Program-made: the position numbers and the translations under genes
In this document: piece after piece, positions 36,978 through 43,936 of the stretch
How the letters are laid out: the number at the start of each line of letters is the position of its first letter
Position numbering within the stretch: the first letter of the stretch is position 1
Source: Colwellia sp. MB3u-45
GTDB lineage: Bacteria; Pseudomonadota; Gammaproteobacteria; Enterobacterales; Alteromonadaceae
DNA length: 64,000 nt
Direction of reading: 5' to 3'
Assembly (NCBI RefSeq): GCF_014077005.1
Contig: NZ_JACGVC010000053.1
Span: 434,001 to 498,000, forward strand
Notes under the pieces: generated by a model
Database searches by the model: none
Seen by the model: the letters and a program-made list of their open reading frames with translations, nothing else
What the model was told of the DNA's origin: nothing

Positions 36978-37850
36978 CTAAGCGATAAAGTCAATAATGG
37001 CGCTTTTGATATATTTGCTGCGGTTGTTTTCAAGTGAGTGTCGGTTCTGACATAAATACAGGGTTTCATTCACCGAATGTGCTAATAAATGCATCTTTAT
37101 TTTTTCTGGTTTACTAAAGGCTTTTACAGCATATAAGGGTAAAACGGTAAAACCAAGTCCGCGGCTAACCGGTTCAAGAATTAAGTTAATTTGATTAGAA
37201 AACCCTTGGTGCTCAAATTGGCTAATGTGTTCAAATTGAGCATAGTTTTTACTGAGCAGCGCTTGTGCATGGTGCTCACCGTCAGGATGGTCAATAAAGC
37301 CTAGTGTGGTTAGTGTTTGCCAAGTGATGGTACTAACCGTATTTGGAGTGACTAGCACCAGTGGCTCAACCGCGACTTTTTGGCTGATAATAGTGGCCGC
37401 CTTACTTAGCTCAGTGACCAAGCCAATATCGATTTTACGCTCAGTTAAGTCTTGCTCAATATTTTTATTCGGCGCAAATTTGTAGTTGATGGCTAATTGC
37501 CTGTGCTGTTGTTGAATATCGAGCATATAAGGATAGAGCTTTAAGCCAATACTGCCCGGCGAGGCAATTTTTACTGTACCTATGTAAGGATCATCTTGTT
37601 GGATTGCTTTTTCTAACTCTGCTGAACTTTGCAATAAGCTTTGTCCTTGTTGATGCAATTTTATGCCGGCGTCGGTAAGCGAAAAAGACTTGCCTTCGCG
37701 CATCACTAACAAGGTGTTTAGCTGCTGTTCTAGCTTTTTTACTTGTTGACTAACCCCAGACTGGGTCATAAAAAGCTGGTCAGCCGTTCTAGTGAAGTGG
37801 CCAACATCAACCAGTGTGCAAAAAGTTTTTAACCAAACAAGATTTATCAT
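36978..37850 (-). CDS. LysR-family transcriptional regulator
   Basis: A 290-residue LysR regulator. The N-terminal helix-turn-helix is LKTFCTLVDVGHFTRTADQLF and MTQSGVSQQVKKLEQQLN; the effector domain follows from about residue 90 with GTVKIASPGSIGLKLYP. It is divergent from the VOC-family gene at 37958 (107-bp shared region) and might control it. It lies upstream of the glucosylglycerate operon in the same direction, but the 357-bp gap suggests a separate transcript. The effector is unknown. Confidence 0.9.
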   Translation of the reverse strand: MINLVWLKTFCTLVDVGHFTRTADQLFMTQSGVSQQVKKLEQQLNTLLVMREGKSFSLTDAGIKLHQQGQSLLQSSAELEKAIQQDDPYIGTVKIASPGSIGLKLYPYMLDIQQQHRQLAINYKFAPNKNIEQDLTERKIDIGLVTELSKAATIISQKVAVEPLVLVTPNTVSTITWQTLTTLGFIDHPDGEHHAQALLSKNYAQFEHISQFEHQGFSNQINLILEPVSRGLGFTVLPLYAVKAFSKPEKIKMHLLAHSVNETLYLCQNRHSLENNRSKYIKSAIIDFIA

Positions 37851-37957
37851 AACAAAACGTACTTAACTTCATAACTAATGATAATTTTTTATAATTTATA
37901 ACATTGTCTATACTTTGTCCATCACATTAAAAAAAGTTATTAAAAGAGGTTATTAAC

Positions 37958-38461
37958 ATGAGCAAAGCCTATCCAAGAACATTTTCACATATTGGTATTT
38001 CAGTACCGAGCGTAGAAAAAGCGGTTAAGTTTTATACTGAGGTTTTAGGTTGGTATTTAATTATGGCGCCGACAGAAGTTATTGAAGACGACAGCGCCAT
38101 TGGCGTAATGTGCACTGATGTTTTTGGTGCTAATTGGGATAAATTCAAAATTGCCCATATGTCGACTGGCGATCGTATTGGCGTGGAGTTATTTGAATTT
38201 AAAAATCAGCAAAATCCAGAAAATAACTTTGAATATTGGAAAACGGGTATCTTTCACTTTTGCGTGCAAGATCCAAATCTTGAAGAGTTAGTTGAGAAAA
38301 TAGTCGCTGCCGGTGGTAAAAAACGTATGGCAGAGCCACGTTACTATTACCCAGGTGAAAAACCTTACCGTATGATTTATATGGAAGACCCCTTTGGTAA
38401 TATCCTTGAAATTTACAGCCATAGTTATGAATTAACTTATGCTCAAGGCGCCTATCAATAA
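37958..38461 (+). CDS. VOC-family (glyoxalase-fold) protein
   Basis: A 167-residue vicinal-oxygen-chelate protein with two beta-alpha-beta-beta-beta modules: FSHIGISVPSVEKAVKFYTEVLGW with the first metal His, GVELFEF, then FHFCVQDPNLEELVEKI and MEDPFGNILEIYSH. The metal ligands His, Glu, His and Glu appear present, so it is likely an enzyme (dioxygenase, lyase or resistance-type), substrate unknown. An AGAGG site lies about 9 nt before the ATG. It is divergent from the LysR regulator. Confidence 0.88.
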   Translation: MSKAYPRTFSHIGISVPSVEKAVKFYTEVLGWYLIMAPTEVIEDDSAIGVMCTDVFGANWDKFKIAHMSTGDRIGVELFEFKNQQNPENNFEYWKTGIFHFCVQDPNLEELVEKIVAAGGKKRMAEPRYYYPGEKPYRMIYMEDPFGNILEIYSHSYELTYAQGAYQ

Positions 38462-38565
38462 TCAGTGTTTCTAGTGTATAGCCTTTCACTTCTAGCTTAG
38501 CTCCCTGTCGGCAAGCCGAGAAAGGGGCATTTTGAAGTGGAACGGTTATATAAGGTCAATCATAT

Positions 38566-38592
38566 TGAACTTTATGTCTATTTAACTCGTAT
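38566..38592 (+). promoter_or_regulatory. Possible ECF-sigma promoter before the small-gene trio
   Basis: TGAAC (38566-38570) and CGTAT (38588-38592) are 17 nt apart: one mismatch to the TGATC-N17-CGTAT motif. The -10 is 53 nt from the start at 38646. Confidence 0.5.
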
Positions 38593-38645
38593 ATGTTGTT
38601 AATAAAGGTATACGATTAATACGAGAAATAGACCAATGGAGGTTT

Positions 38646-38915
38646 ATGATACAATCAAGTTCAATACCTTCTTCAGAGCCCATTATTATCGCTGTTGCAG
38701 GTGCTACCCATTATTTAGTAGGGGTTATCGACTCAAGTGATAACTTTGTTGGATTAGGAGAAGACTCGGTAGAAGTTGTTAATTCTATCGTCGAAGCAAA
38801 AGCGTATTTAAGAGGCAACAATATATTTTCTGCACTGCTTGAGATAGACAGTGCTTTTGATGAAATGTGTGGCCAATCAAAGAAAAGCCGTTACCGTCAG
38901 AGGATCTTGTGCTAA
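38646..38915 (+). CDS. Small conserved protein (possibly DUF6482-like)
   Basis: An 89-residue soluble protein with a GATHYLVGVIDSSDNFVGLGEDS segment followed by a helix, VNSIVEAKAYLRG. It resembles the DUF6482 pattern as I remember it, but I cannot confirm this. A strong GGAGG site precedes the ATG by 3 nt. Its stop codon overlaps the start of the next gene (TAATG), so the two are coupled. It is the first of three small genes, the last of which encodes a Trp-rich protein. Confidence 0.65.
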   Translation: MIQSSSIPSSEPIIIAVAGATHYLVGVIDSSDNFVGLGEDSVEVVNSIVEAKAYLRGNNIFSALLEIDSAFDEMCGQSKKSRYRQRILC

Positions 38916-39181
38916 TGATGAAAAATAATACTGTCGCCTTAAGTGATTTATTACAGGTGTTTAATTTAGTCACCACCCAAGGTAGCAAAACTGAGGGTAA
39001 CTATGAGTATCAAGGTATAACCGCTTGGCATGACTTCGATGGTTATACCTGTTTTTTAGGCTATAAAGACTTAACCTTAACCTTGTTGTTTCATGGTCGT
39101 TATACTTTTGATTTCGAGCAGCAAGAAACTTTAGATGTGTTCTTATCTAAGGTAAATAAACTATTGCTTGCAAAAGCATGA
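38915..39181 (+). CDS. DUF3081-family protein
   Basis: An 88-residue protein. I start it at the ATG at 38915, overlapping the previous stop; a second ATG follows directly, and an upstream in-frame ATG at 38867 lies inside the previous gene. LLQVFNLVTTQGSKTEGNYEYQGITAW then DFDGYTCFLGYKDLTLTLLFHGRY fit DUF3081, a small family of gammaproteobacteria with unknown function. Its stop overlaps the next start by 4 bp. Confidence 0.75.
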   Translation: MMKNNTVALSDLLQVFNLVTTQGSKTEGNYEYQGITAWHDFDGYTCFLGYKDLTLTLLFHGRYTFDFEQQETLDVFLSKVNKLLLAKA

Positions 39182-39393
39182 ACAGAGTAAATCCAAAAGT
39201 ATTGCTGCATAGTAAGTGGACCAAGGTGAGTGTTGAAAACCGAGAAAAGCATTTTGTTATCACTGAGGTAGAATTTGATGAGCAGAAAAATGTTATTGAG
39301 TGTCTTATCACCGCGGTTATTAATCATAATGAATACTCAATAAACTGGCGAGATTTAAAACAGCCTACGCTCTGGCGCTTTGGCTGGCAGTAA
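39178..39393 (+). CDS. Trp-rich TIGR02450-family protein
   Basis: A 71-residue protein that matches the TIGR02450 Trp-rich family throughout: NPKVLLHSKWTKVSVENREKHFVITEVEFDE, INWRDLKQPTLWRFGW. The family has no known function but often sits beside photolyase/cryptochrome genes. Here the photolyase gene is 8 kb away, yet a one-mismatch ECF-type promoter lies upstream of this three-gene unit. It overlaps the DUF3081 gene by 4 bp. Confidence 0.85.
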   Translation: MNRVNPKVLLHSKWTKVSVENREKHFVITEVEFDEQKNVIECLITAVINHNEYSINWRDLKQPTLWRFGWQ

Positions 39394-39819
39394 GTCTTGG
39401 CAGACAGATGAGTTGAAGCTTTATTTTTTCATTTTTACCTATATAAATAAGATCTTAAAGCCAAAAAAACATTAAATCAACAAGATGAATTACTCATCTG
39501 ATTAAGCGAGTGATAACAATACCAATATCCGCTAATCACCGCCAGTAGCGTCGCCTTCATCATTTGCACTCAAGTCTATTGCTAGCTTTAGTATTTCACT
39601 ATATTGACGGAGCGCTGGTATTAATATGATTAATCTATCTAGATTTCTCTTATTTTGAATGAGAAATAGATATTACTACCCAGCATTGCTTTGCCAGCAC
39701 ATATTCATCGGAGTAAAAATGTGCTCAAAGATAAATATCCACTTTGATAGTCCTATAACAAATTTTTATGCCGGGCATAAAAGTTAAGTGACGCTTATTT
39801 ATCTTTTTTTAAATGTTGT
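39394..39819. other. Intergenic region with small hairpins
   Basis: No gene is supported in this 426-bp convergent gap. Visible structures are ATTTCTC-(12 nt)-GAGAAAT near 39641-39667 and TTTATGCC-gg-GCATAAA at 39765-39781. Neither has a proper T-run. Confidence 0.45.
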
Positions 39820-40836
39820 TTAAAAAAAGTCTACGCTACCGCCTTGAATGTCAGATTTTTTAGCTATTCCTTGACTCAGCATATTTTCAAAAAAAGTAAT
39901 TTGATTTTTACCACTTTTTTTACTTTTATATAAAGCCTGATCTGCATAATCGATAGACGTTATATGAAAGGTTTCTTTCTTAAGTTCAACTACGCCGATA
40001 CTAACAGTTACTGTATCTAAATTTGGAAATTGATATTCTTCCACATTACGTCTAAAACGTTCTAGAATTTGCATGCATTCCATTTGGTTATCAGCACTCA
40101 ATAGAATAACAAACTCTTCTCCTCCAAAACGGAATTGTAAATCTTCGTTTCTAAAGTTTGAGCGAATAATTTGTGCTAAATGAATTAATATTTCATCACC
40201 ATAAAGGTGTCCAAATCGATCGTTAACATGTTTAAAATCGTCGATATCAACCATCACTAACCAATATTTATGGCTCTCTTGAATTCGTCTGTCACGTTCT
40301 ACTTTTTTGTACTCTTGGGGCCGCGTGTTAAAAATATTTGAAATAGCAGAGTCAAATGTTTTTCTGTTGGCAAGCCCGGTTAATTCATCCGTTTGAGATT
40401 CATTTAACAGTTTAATAAAGTTACTGTATATGCTGAGAAGACCTGAGAGGATATAGTCACTTTCTTTGGCCATTTTTTCTTCTAAATTAATGATTAAGAA
40501 TTGCTCGCTTTTCCTATCATGATGCAGTAGATGTATTACGGAGTAACCGGTTTTAGTTTTTACGGTCAAGGTTGCCAGAGAAGAATCATGCATGTGCTCA
40601 AAACTACGTCTTAAAGCACTCTCTACCTCAATAGAGCTGTCATTAACAGTGTAATGACTGTTCTCAAAGAAGATATGAGCTCTAATATCTCCCTTTTTAT
40701 TAACAGTAATTATCCTTGTTGATAAGCAACTTATCATGCTATTAACGCTTTTCAACAGACTAAAAGCCAATAGCTCTGTGTTACGCTGAGAAGTGAAATT
40801 AGCTATGTGGTTGATAATTGTGCTCGATTGATACAT
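39820..40836 (-). CDS. Soluble diguanylate cyclase with N-terminal sensor region
   Basis: A 338-residue protein with no membrane segment. Residues 1-145 look like a GAF-type sensor fold but carry no motif I can name. The GGDEF domain (about 160-325) starts at DELTGLANRKTFD, has the active-site GGEEF and an RNED inhibitory site five residues earlier, so it should be an active, feedback-controlled c-di-GMP synthase. It is a single leftward gene with unassigned regions of 426 bp on both sides. Confidence 0.9.
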   Translation of the reverse strand: MYQSSTIINHIANFTSQRNTELLAFSLLKSVNSMISCLSTRIITVNKKGDIRAHIFFENSHYTVNDSSIEVESALRRSFEHMHDSSLATLTVKTKTGYSVIHLLHHDRKSEQFLIINLEEKMAKESDYILSGLLSIYSNFIKLLNESQTDELTGLANRKTFDSAISNIFNTRPQEYKKVERDRRIQESHKYWLVMVDIDDFKHVNDRFGHLYGDEILIHLAQIIRSNFRNEDLQFRFGGEEFVILLSADNQMECMQILERFRRNVEEYQFPNLDTVTVSIGVVELKKETFHITSIDYADQALYKSKKSGKNQITFFENMLSQGIAKKSDIQGGSVDFF

Positions 40837-41262
40837 TTAAATACTACTTTTGGTTAATGCAAATTAAAAGAAATATTTTTCATATCTCTAACAAGGACTC
40901 TAATAATATTGTCTTGGTGTAAAGTCCAATTGTCTAATTATTACTCTGAATTTATAGGCTGAGAAAAGTAGTAGTCCTGTACTAGATTAAATATACCTTT
41001 GCGATGAGTCGTGTTGATAGCTTTAACGATAAACTGCTTCATTGCGCATGTGTTCACTAAATATTTACTACCATGGTGAGCAAGTTTTTATATTCATTGT
41101 AGCATTTTATGGTTTAACCCACCAATCAGCGGCATGGCTGACTTAGAAGAGTAGCGGATACTTTCACCGATTATTAATGGCAAATTTTAAAGTTAAATTA
41201 AAGTTTATTTAATAGCGGCGTAAAGTCTTATTTTCATTTCTGAGCCTATACATCTGACTCGG
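40837..41262. other. Intergenic region between diguanylate cyclase and DUF3429 genes
   Basis: This 426-bp AT-rich gap must contain the promoter of the leftward cyclase gene and the 3' region of the leftward DUF3429 gene. I see no open frame, terminator or ECF-type promoter. Confidence 0.45.
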
Positions 41263-41679
41263 CTAAGTACACCACAAGAGAACCGCAATAATATGCATTA
41301 TTACCACTAGCGTAGTCAGTTTCAGCCGCATGCGTAAATAAGACTTGTGTTCATTTTTAGCAGTATCAAAGTAGTATTCACAGCATAAAATCGCTGGGTA
41401 ACTCACCGCCAATATTACCAGTGCTAGATAGTTGGGTAATAACAGAGCAAAAAAAGCAAGTAAACTGAATATGTTACTGCAGAGCTGTAATTTAATACTT
41501 AATTTATCATTGTGCTTGCGCCACAGTGTGCCAGCAATAAAGCTTAAGATGATGGCGCTGTAAAATATAAATACCTGCTCGGCGGCGATATTTAATAATG
41601 TAGGACTGAACTTTTCAAATACCAGTGCGAGGACGAAGGGAGCTAATCCTAAATAACCTAAGATTTGTTGCATTTGCAT
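41263..41679 (-). CDS. DUF3429-family membrane protein
   Basis: A 138-residue integral membrane protein with about five hydrophobic helices. QQILGYLGLAPFVLALV and FYSAIILSFIAGTLWRK are typical of DUF3429, whose function is unknown. An exact ECF-type promoter lies on the minus strand with its -10 31 nt before the ATG. It is divergent from the DUF2878 gene, and proteins of both families recur around photolyase/ChrR clusters, which supports a place in the photo-oxidative stress response. Confidence 0.83.
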   Translation of the reverse strand: MQMQQILGYLGLAPFVLALVFEKFSPTLLNIAAEQVFIFYSAIILSFIAGTLWRKHNDKLSIKLQLCSNIFSLLAFFALLLPNYLALVILAVSYPAILCCEYYFDTAKNEHKSYLRMRLKLTTLVVIMHIIAVLLWCT

Positions 41680-41710
41680 AGTAAGATCTTTTCAATATTT
41701 ATTGTTCAGC

Positions 41711-41737
41711 ATACGAAATTTTTTAGCATATAGATCA
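41711..41737 (-). promoter_or_regulatory. ECF-sigma type promoter before the DUF3429 gene
   Basis: On the minus strand TGATC (41733-41737) and CGTAT (41711-41715) are exactly 17 nt apart. The -10 is 31 nt from the start codon. Confidence 0.78.
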
Positions 41738-41825
41738 TAAAAAACCTGAGCAGACTAATCTTGTTTACAGTTTATTACGTACAATTGACTAAGTTTGCAT
41801 AAAGGCACGTTATGAGAATAAAGTT

Positions 41826-42353
41826 ATGGTGAATAAAGTGATGAAAATTAAATCTCCACTATGGAATTTAGTCGCGTTCAATGTCGCTTGGTTTGGCTTG
41901 GTTTTTATTGGCGATTTATTTGTTCCGATTGCAGCCATTTTGTTTGGCGCACAGCTTTGGTATTTTAAGAGCACTACAAACGAAATATTATTAATCTGCT
42001 CAGTGGCAGCGCTTGGTATTTGCTTAGACCTTGCTTTAGTTTATTCAGGTGTTTTTATTTTTCCAGGTACCGAGGGTATTCCTTTTTGGCTTATTACTTT
42101 GTGGATTGTTTTCGCTAGTACCATACGCCATAGTTTAGCTTTTCTAGCCAATTCTAAGTTACTGCAGTTTGTTGTTGGCGCCATATCAGCACCATTAAGT
42201 TATCTGGCCGGAGCAAAATTAGCCGTGGTTGATTTAGGGCTATCAGTAGGGTCTAGTTATTTATTACTGGCCTGTTTGTGGGGGCCGTTCATGGTATTTA
42301 TGTTTGCGCTAAGTGGTTGGTTACTGGTAAAGGAAAAAAGTTATGTTGGTTAA
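41826..42353 (+). CDS. DUF2878-family membrane protein
   Basis: A 175-residue membrane protein with about six hydrophobic helices and the DUF2878 pattern (NLVAFNVAWFGLVF near the start, TEGIPFWLITLWIVFAST in the middle, LACLWGPFMVF near the end). The function is unknown. An in-frame ATG at 41841 (MKIKSPLW) could be the true start; neither has a clear ribosome-binding site. It overlaps the chalcone isomerase-like gene by 11 bp and begins a three-gene operon that ends at the terminator at 43590. Confidence 0.83.
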   Translation: MVNKVMKIKSPLWNLVAFNVAWFGLVFIGDLFVPIAAILFGAQLWYFKSTTNEILLICSVAALGICLDLALVYSGVFIFPGTEGIPFWLITLWIVFASTIRHSLAFLANSKLLQFVVGAISAPLSYLAGAKLAVVDLGLSVGSSYLLLACLWGPFMVFMFALSGWLLVKEKSYVG

Positions 42354-42978
42354 TGTCAATCTTATGTCTACGCTTACACTATTAATTGGGCTATTTTCTT
42401 TCAATGCCCTAGCGAATAACCCGATTGAAAGTGTTACCCCTAGTGAAGTGGCAGTCGTCAGTGATGAAGGTTTGATGAAGTGTCAAGCTTCTGAACAAGT
42501 GTCTATTATCGCTAACGACTTAACAAAGTTGACTACCGAGCAGCACTTTACCTTATTGGGTAAAGCCAAGTTCTCAGTTTTGTTTTGGGATATTTATGAA
42601 AGCTCGTTATTCACTACCGATGGCCAACGACCCTTTAGTAACCTATGTCAGCATGCCTTGTTTGAAATACATTACTTACGCGACATCAGTAAAAAAGAAT
42701 TAATAGATAACACCGTATCGCAATGGCAACATTTATCGCTTAATGAAAATGAATATTTAGCTTTTTTGCCTTTACTAGAAAAAATATGGCGAGATATTAA
42801 TGCTGGAGATCGCTTGTCGATGTTAAGCCAAAAAGGTATAAGCGTATTCTATTTGAATAGGCAAAAAATAGGTGAAATTGAAAGTTTAACTTTTGCCAAA
42901 ACATTTCTTCGTATTTGGTTAGATGAAAACACCAGCGAGCCTAAACTACGACAACAGCTATTAGGGAATAATATATGA
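42343..42978 (+). CDS. Chalcone isomerase-like domain protein, exported
   Basis: A 211-residue protein with a signal peptide (cleavage after FNALA, about residue 24) and a chalcone isomerase-like domain: LLGKAKFSVLFWDIYESSLFT, ALFEIHYLRDISKKELI, ISVFYLNRQKIGEIESLTFAKTFLRIWLDENTS. In bacteria this fold is not a true flavonoid isomerase; fatty-acid binding has been proposed for plant relatives. It lies between DUF2878 and DUF3833 genes with overlaps of 11 and 4 bp. This set recurs next to ChrR/photolyase/CFA synthase genes in marine gammaproteobacteria, as I recall. Confidence 0.85.
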   Translation: MLVNVNLMSTLTLLIGLFSFNALANNPIESVTPSEVAVVSDEGLMKCQASEQVSIIANDLTKLTTEQHFTLLGKAKFSVLFWDIYESSLFTTDGQRPFSNLCQHALFEIHYLRDISKKELIDNTVSQWQHLSLNENEYLAFLPLLEKIWRDINAGDRLSMLSQKGISVFYLNRQKIGEIESLTFAKTFLRIWLDENTSEPKLRQQLLGNNI

Positions 42979-43526
42979 GTAAACATGCGAAATTGGCGGC
43001 ACTTTTTTGCTTAGTCTTTGTACTTTCAAGCTGTACAACAAAATTAGAAGATTATCAGGCTACTGCTCCTCAACTCGATATACAGCAATATTTTTCTGGC
43101 AAGTCGATAGCCTGGGGCATGGTACAAGATTACAGCAGTAAAGTGACTCGGCGTTTTTGTGTTGAGCTTGATGGCCAATGGCAAGGTGACGAAGGTGTGT
43201 TAAAAGAAGTATTTTACTTCGCTGATGGCGAAGTTACTTTTCGTAATTGGCAGCTAACCAAGTTAAAAGAAGGTAAATACTTGGGTAGTGCTGGAGATGT
43301 TGTTGGTAAAGCTGTCGGTCAACAAATGGGTTTTGCCTTTCAATGGCAATATGAGTTATTGGTACCAATAGACGGTGAAGAAGTGCAATTGTCACTTGAC
43401 GATTGGATGTATCGAATTGATGAGTACCGAGTATTTAACCGCACAAAAATGAAGAAATTTGGTGTTACTGTGGCTGAAATTACTTTATTTTTTGATAAAG
43501 AATTGCCGGTAAAAAGCTGTCAATAA
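42975..43526 (+). CDS. DUF3833-family lipoprotein
   Basis: A 183-residue lipoprotein with a lipobox LSSC (Cys20). The mature part matches DUF3833: LDIQQYFSGKSIAWGMVQDYSSK, FVE-type beta strands, and GQQMGFAFQWQYELLVPIDGEEV. It looks like a lipocalin-type beta barrel, so lipid handling at the outer membrane is possible, but the function is unknown. Its ATG overlaps the previous stop by 4 bp. The operon terminator is at 43590. Confidence 0.85.
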   Translation: MSKHAKLAALFCLVFVLSSCTTKLEDYQATAPQLDIQQYFSGKSIAWGMVQDYSSKVTRRFCVELDGQWQGDEGVLKEVFYFADGEVTFRNWQLTKLKEGKYLGSAGDVVGKAVGQQMGFAFQWQYELLVPIDGEEVQLSLDDWMYRIDEYRVFNRTKMKKFGVTVAEITLFFDKELPVKSCQ

Positions 43527-43589
43527 GGCCTTGAATTCATCGTTCTAGCTGGCATTGACTATCTGAACCAAATTACTGTCTGACCCTTT

Positions 43590-43611
43590 GCCCTTGTTAG
43601 GGCTTTTTTTT
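43590..43611 (+). terminator. Intrinsic terminator 1, end of the DUF2878 operon
   Basis: GCCCT-tgtt-AGGGC followed by eight Ts, 64 bp after the DUF3833 gene stop. This is the left end of the tandem repeat. Confidence 0.92.
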
Positions 43612-43622
43612 GCTGATTGCTG

Positions 43623-43649
43623 TGATCGTTTTTTGTTTTTACCACGTAT
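43623..43649 (+). promoter_or_regulatory. ECF-sigma type promoter, repeat copy 1
   Basis: TGATC (43623-43627), 17 nt, CGTAT (43645-43649). There is no gene before terminator 2; the transcript would be about 80 nt. Confidence 0.78.
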
Positions 43650-43655
43650 AACTCT

Positions 43656-43735
43656 TCAATATTGTTAAAGATTATTGCTTGTTGTATTTCCTGTTTGACT
43701 CTTTGCCCCTCTGACTCTTGATGGGGCTTTTTTTT
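43656..43735 (+). ncRNA. Candidate small RNA 1 (ECF-sigma controlled)
   Basis: Predicted from a promoter with -10 at 43645-43649 and an intrinsic terminator ending at 43735, with no open frame or ribosome-binding site between them. The 5' end is an estimate (about 7 nt after the -10). The RNA would start with a U/A-rich region and end in the GCCCC/GGGGC stem and U-run, the usual form of an Hfq-dependent small RNA. It is near-identical to the second candidate at 43780. Confidence 0.55.
43705..43735 (+). terminator. Intrinsic terminator 2 (repeat copy 2)
   Basis: GCCCC and GGGGC around a 13-nt loop, followed by eight Ts. Confidence 0.85.
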
Positions 43736-43746
43736 GCTCATTGCTG

Positions 43747-43773
43747 TGATCGTTTTTTGTTTTTACCACGTAT
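43747..43773 (+). promoter_or_regulatory. ECF-sigma type promoter, repeat copy 2
   Basis: TGATC (43747-43751), 17 nt, CGTAT (43769-43773), with a spacer identical to copy 1. Confidence 0.78.
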
Positions 43774-43779
43774 AAATCT

Positions 43780-43860
43780 TCAATATTATTAAAGATTATT
43801 GCTCGTTGTATTCCCTGTTTGACTCTTTGCCTCATCTGACTCTTGATGGGGCTTTTTTTT
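43780..43860 (+). ncRNA. Candidate small RNA 2 (ECF-sigma controlled)
   Basis: Same architecture as the candidate at 43656: promoter with -10 at 43769-43773, about 81 nt without an open frame, then terminator 3. It differs from the first copy at about six positions, several of them in the terminator stem, where one change keeps base pairing as G-U. Confidence 0.55.
43829..43860 (+). terminator. Intrinsic terminator 3 (repeat copy 3)
   Basis: GCCTCATC pairs with GATGGGGC (8 bp, one wobble) around an 8-nt loop, followed by eight Ts. Confidence 0.88.
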
Positions 43861-43871
43861 GCTCATTGCTT

Positions 43872-43898
43872 TGATCGTCTTTTGCTTTCAACACGTAT
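43872..43898 (+). promoter_or_regulatory. ECF-sigma type promoter, repeat copy 3, driving the LON-domain gene
   Basis: TGATC (43872-43876), 17 nt, CGTAT (43894-43898). The -10 is 38 nt before the ATG at 43937, with no terminator between. Confidence 0.78.
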
Positions 43899-43936
43899 AA
43901 CTAATATCAATCCATTAAGATTAGTTATTGTAAACT

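Larger units (their letters stand above)
43578..43902. repeat. Tandem repeat of 124/125 bp, about 2.7 copies
   Basis: Three adjacent copies (about 43578-43692, 43693-43817, 43818-43902) carry the same order: a GC stem with eight Ts, 11 nt, then TGATC-N17-CGTATAA, then an ATT-rich stretch and TTGACTCTTTGCC. The right-hand spacing between equivalent GGC positions is 124 and 125 bp. The third copy ends just after its promoter. Copies 1 and 2 are about 93% identical over the 85 nt after the promoter. Confidence 0.93.

Noticed and set aside
41786-41812. TGACT-N17-CGTTA before the DUF2878 gene as an ECF promoter
   Set aside because: It has the right spacing but only 6 of 10 positions match, which is expected often by chance; kept only as a weak hint.
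43578-43902. The 125-bp repeats as a CRISPR array
   Set aside because: The units are contiguous direct copies without unique spacers, and no cas genes are present; they carry promoters and terminators.
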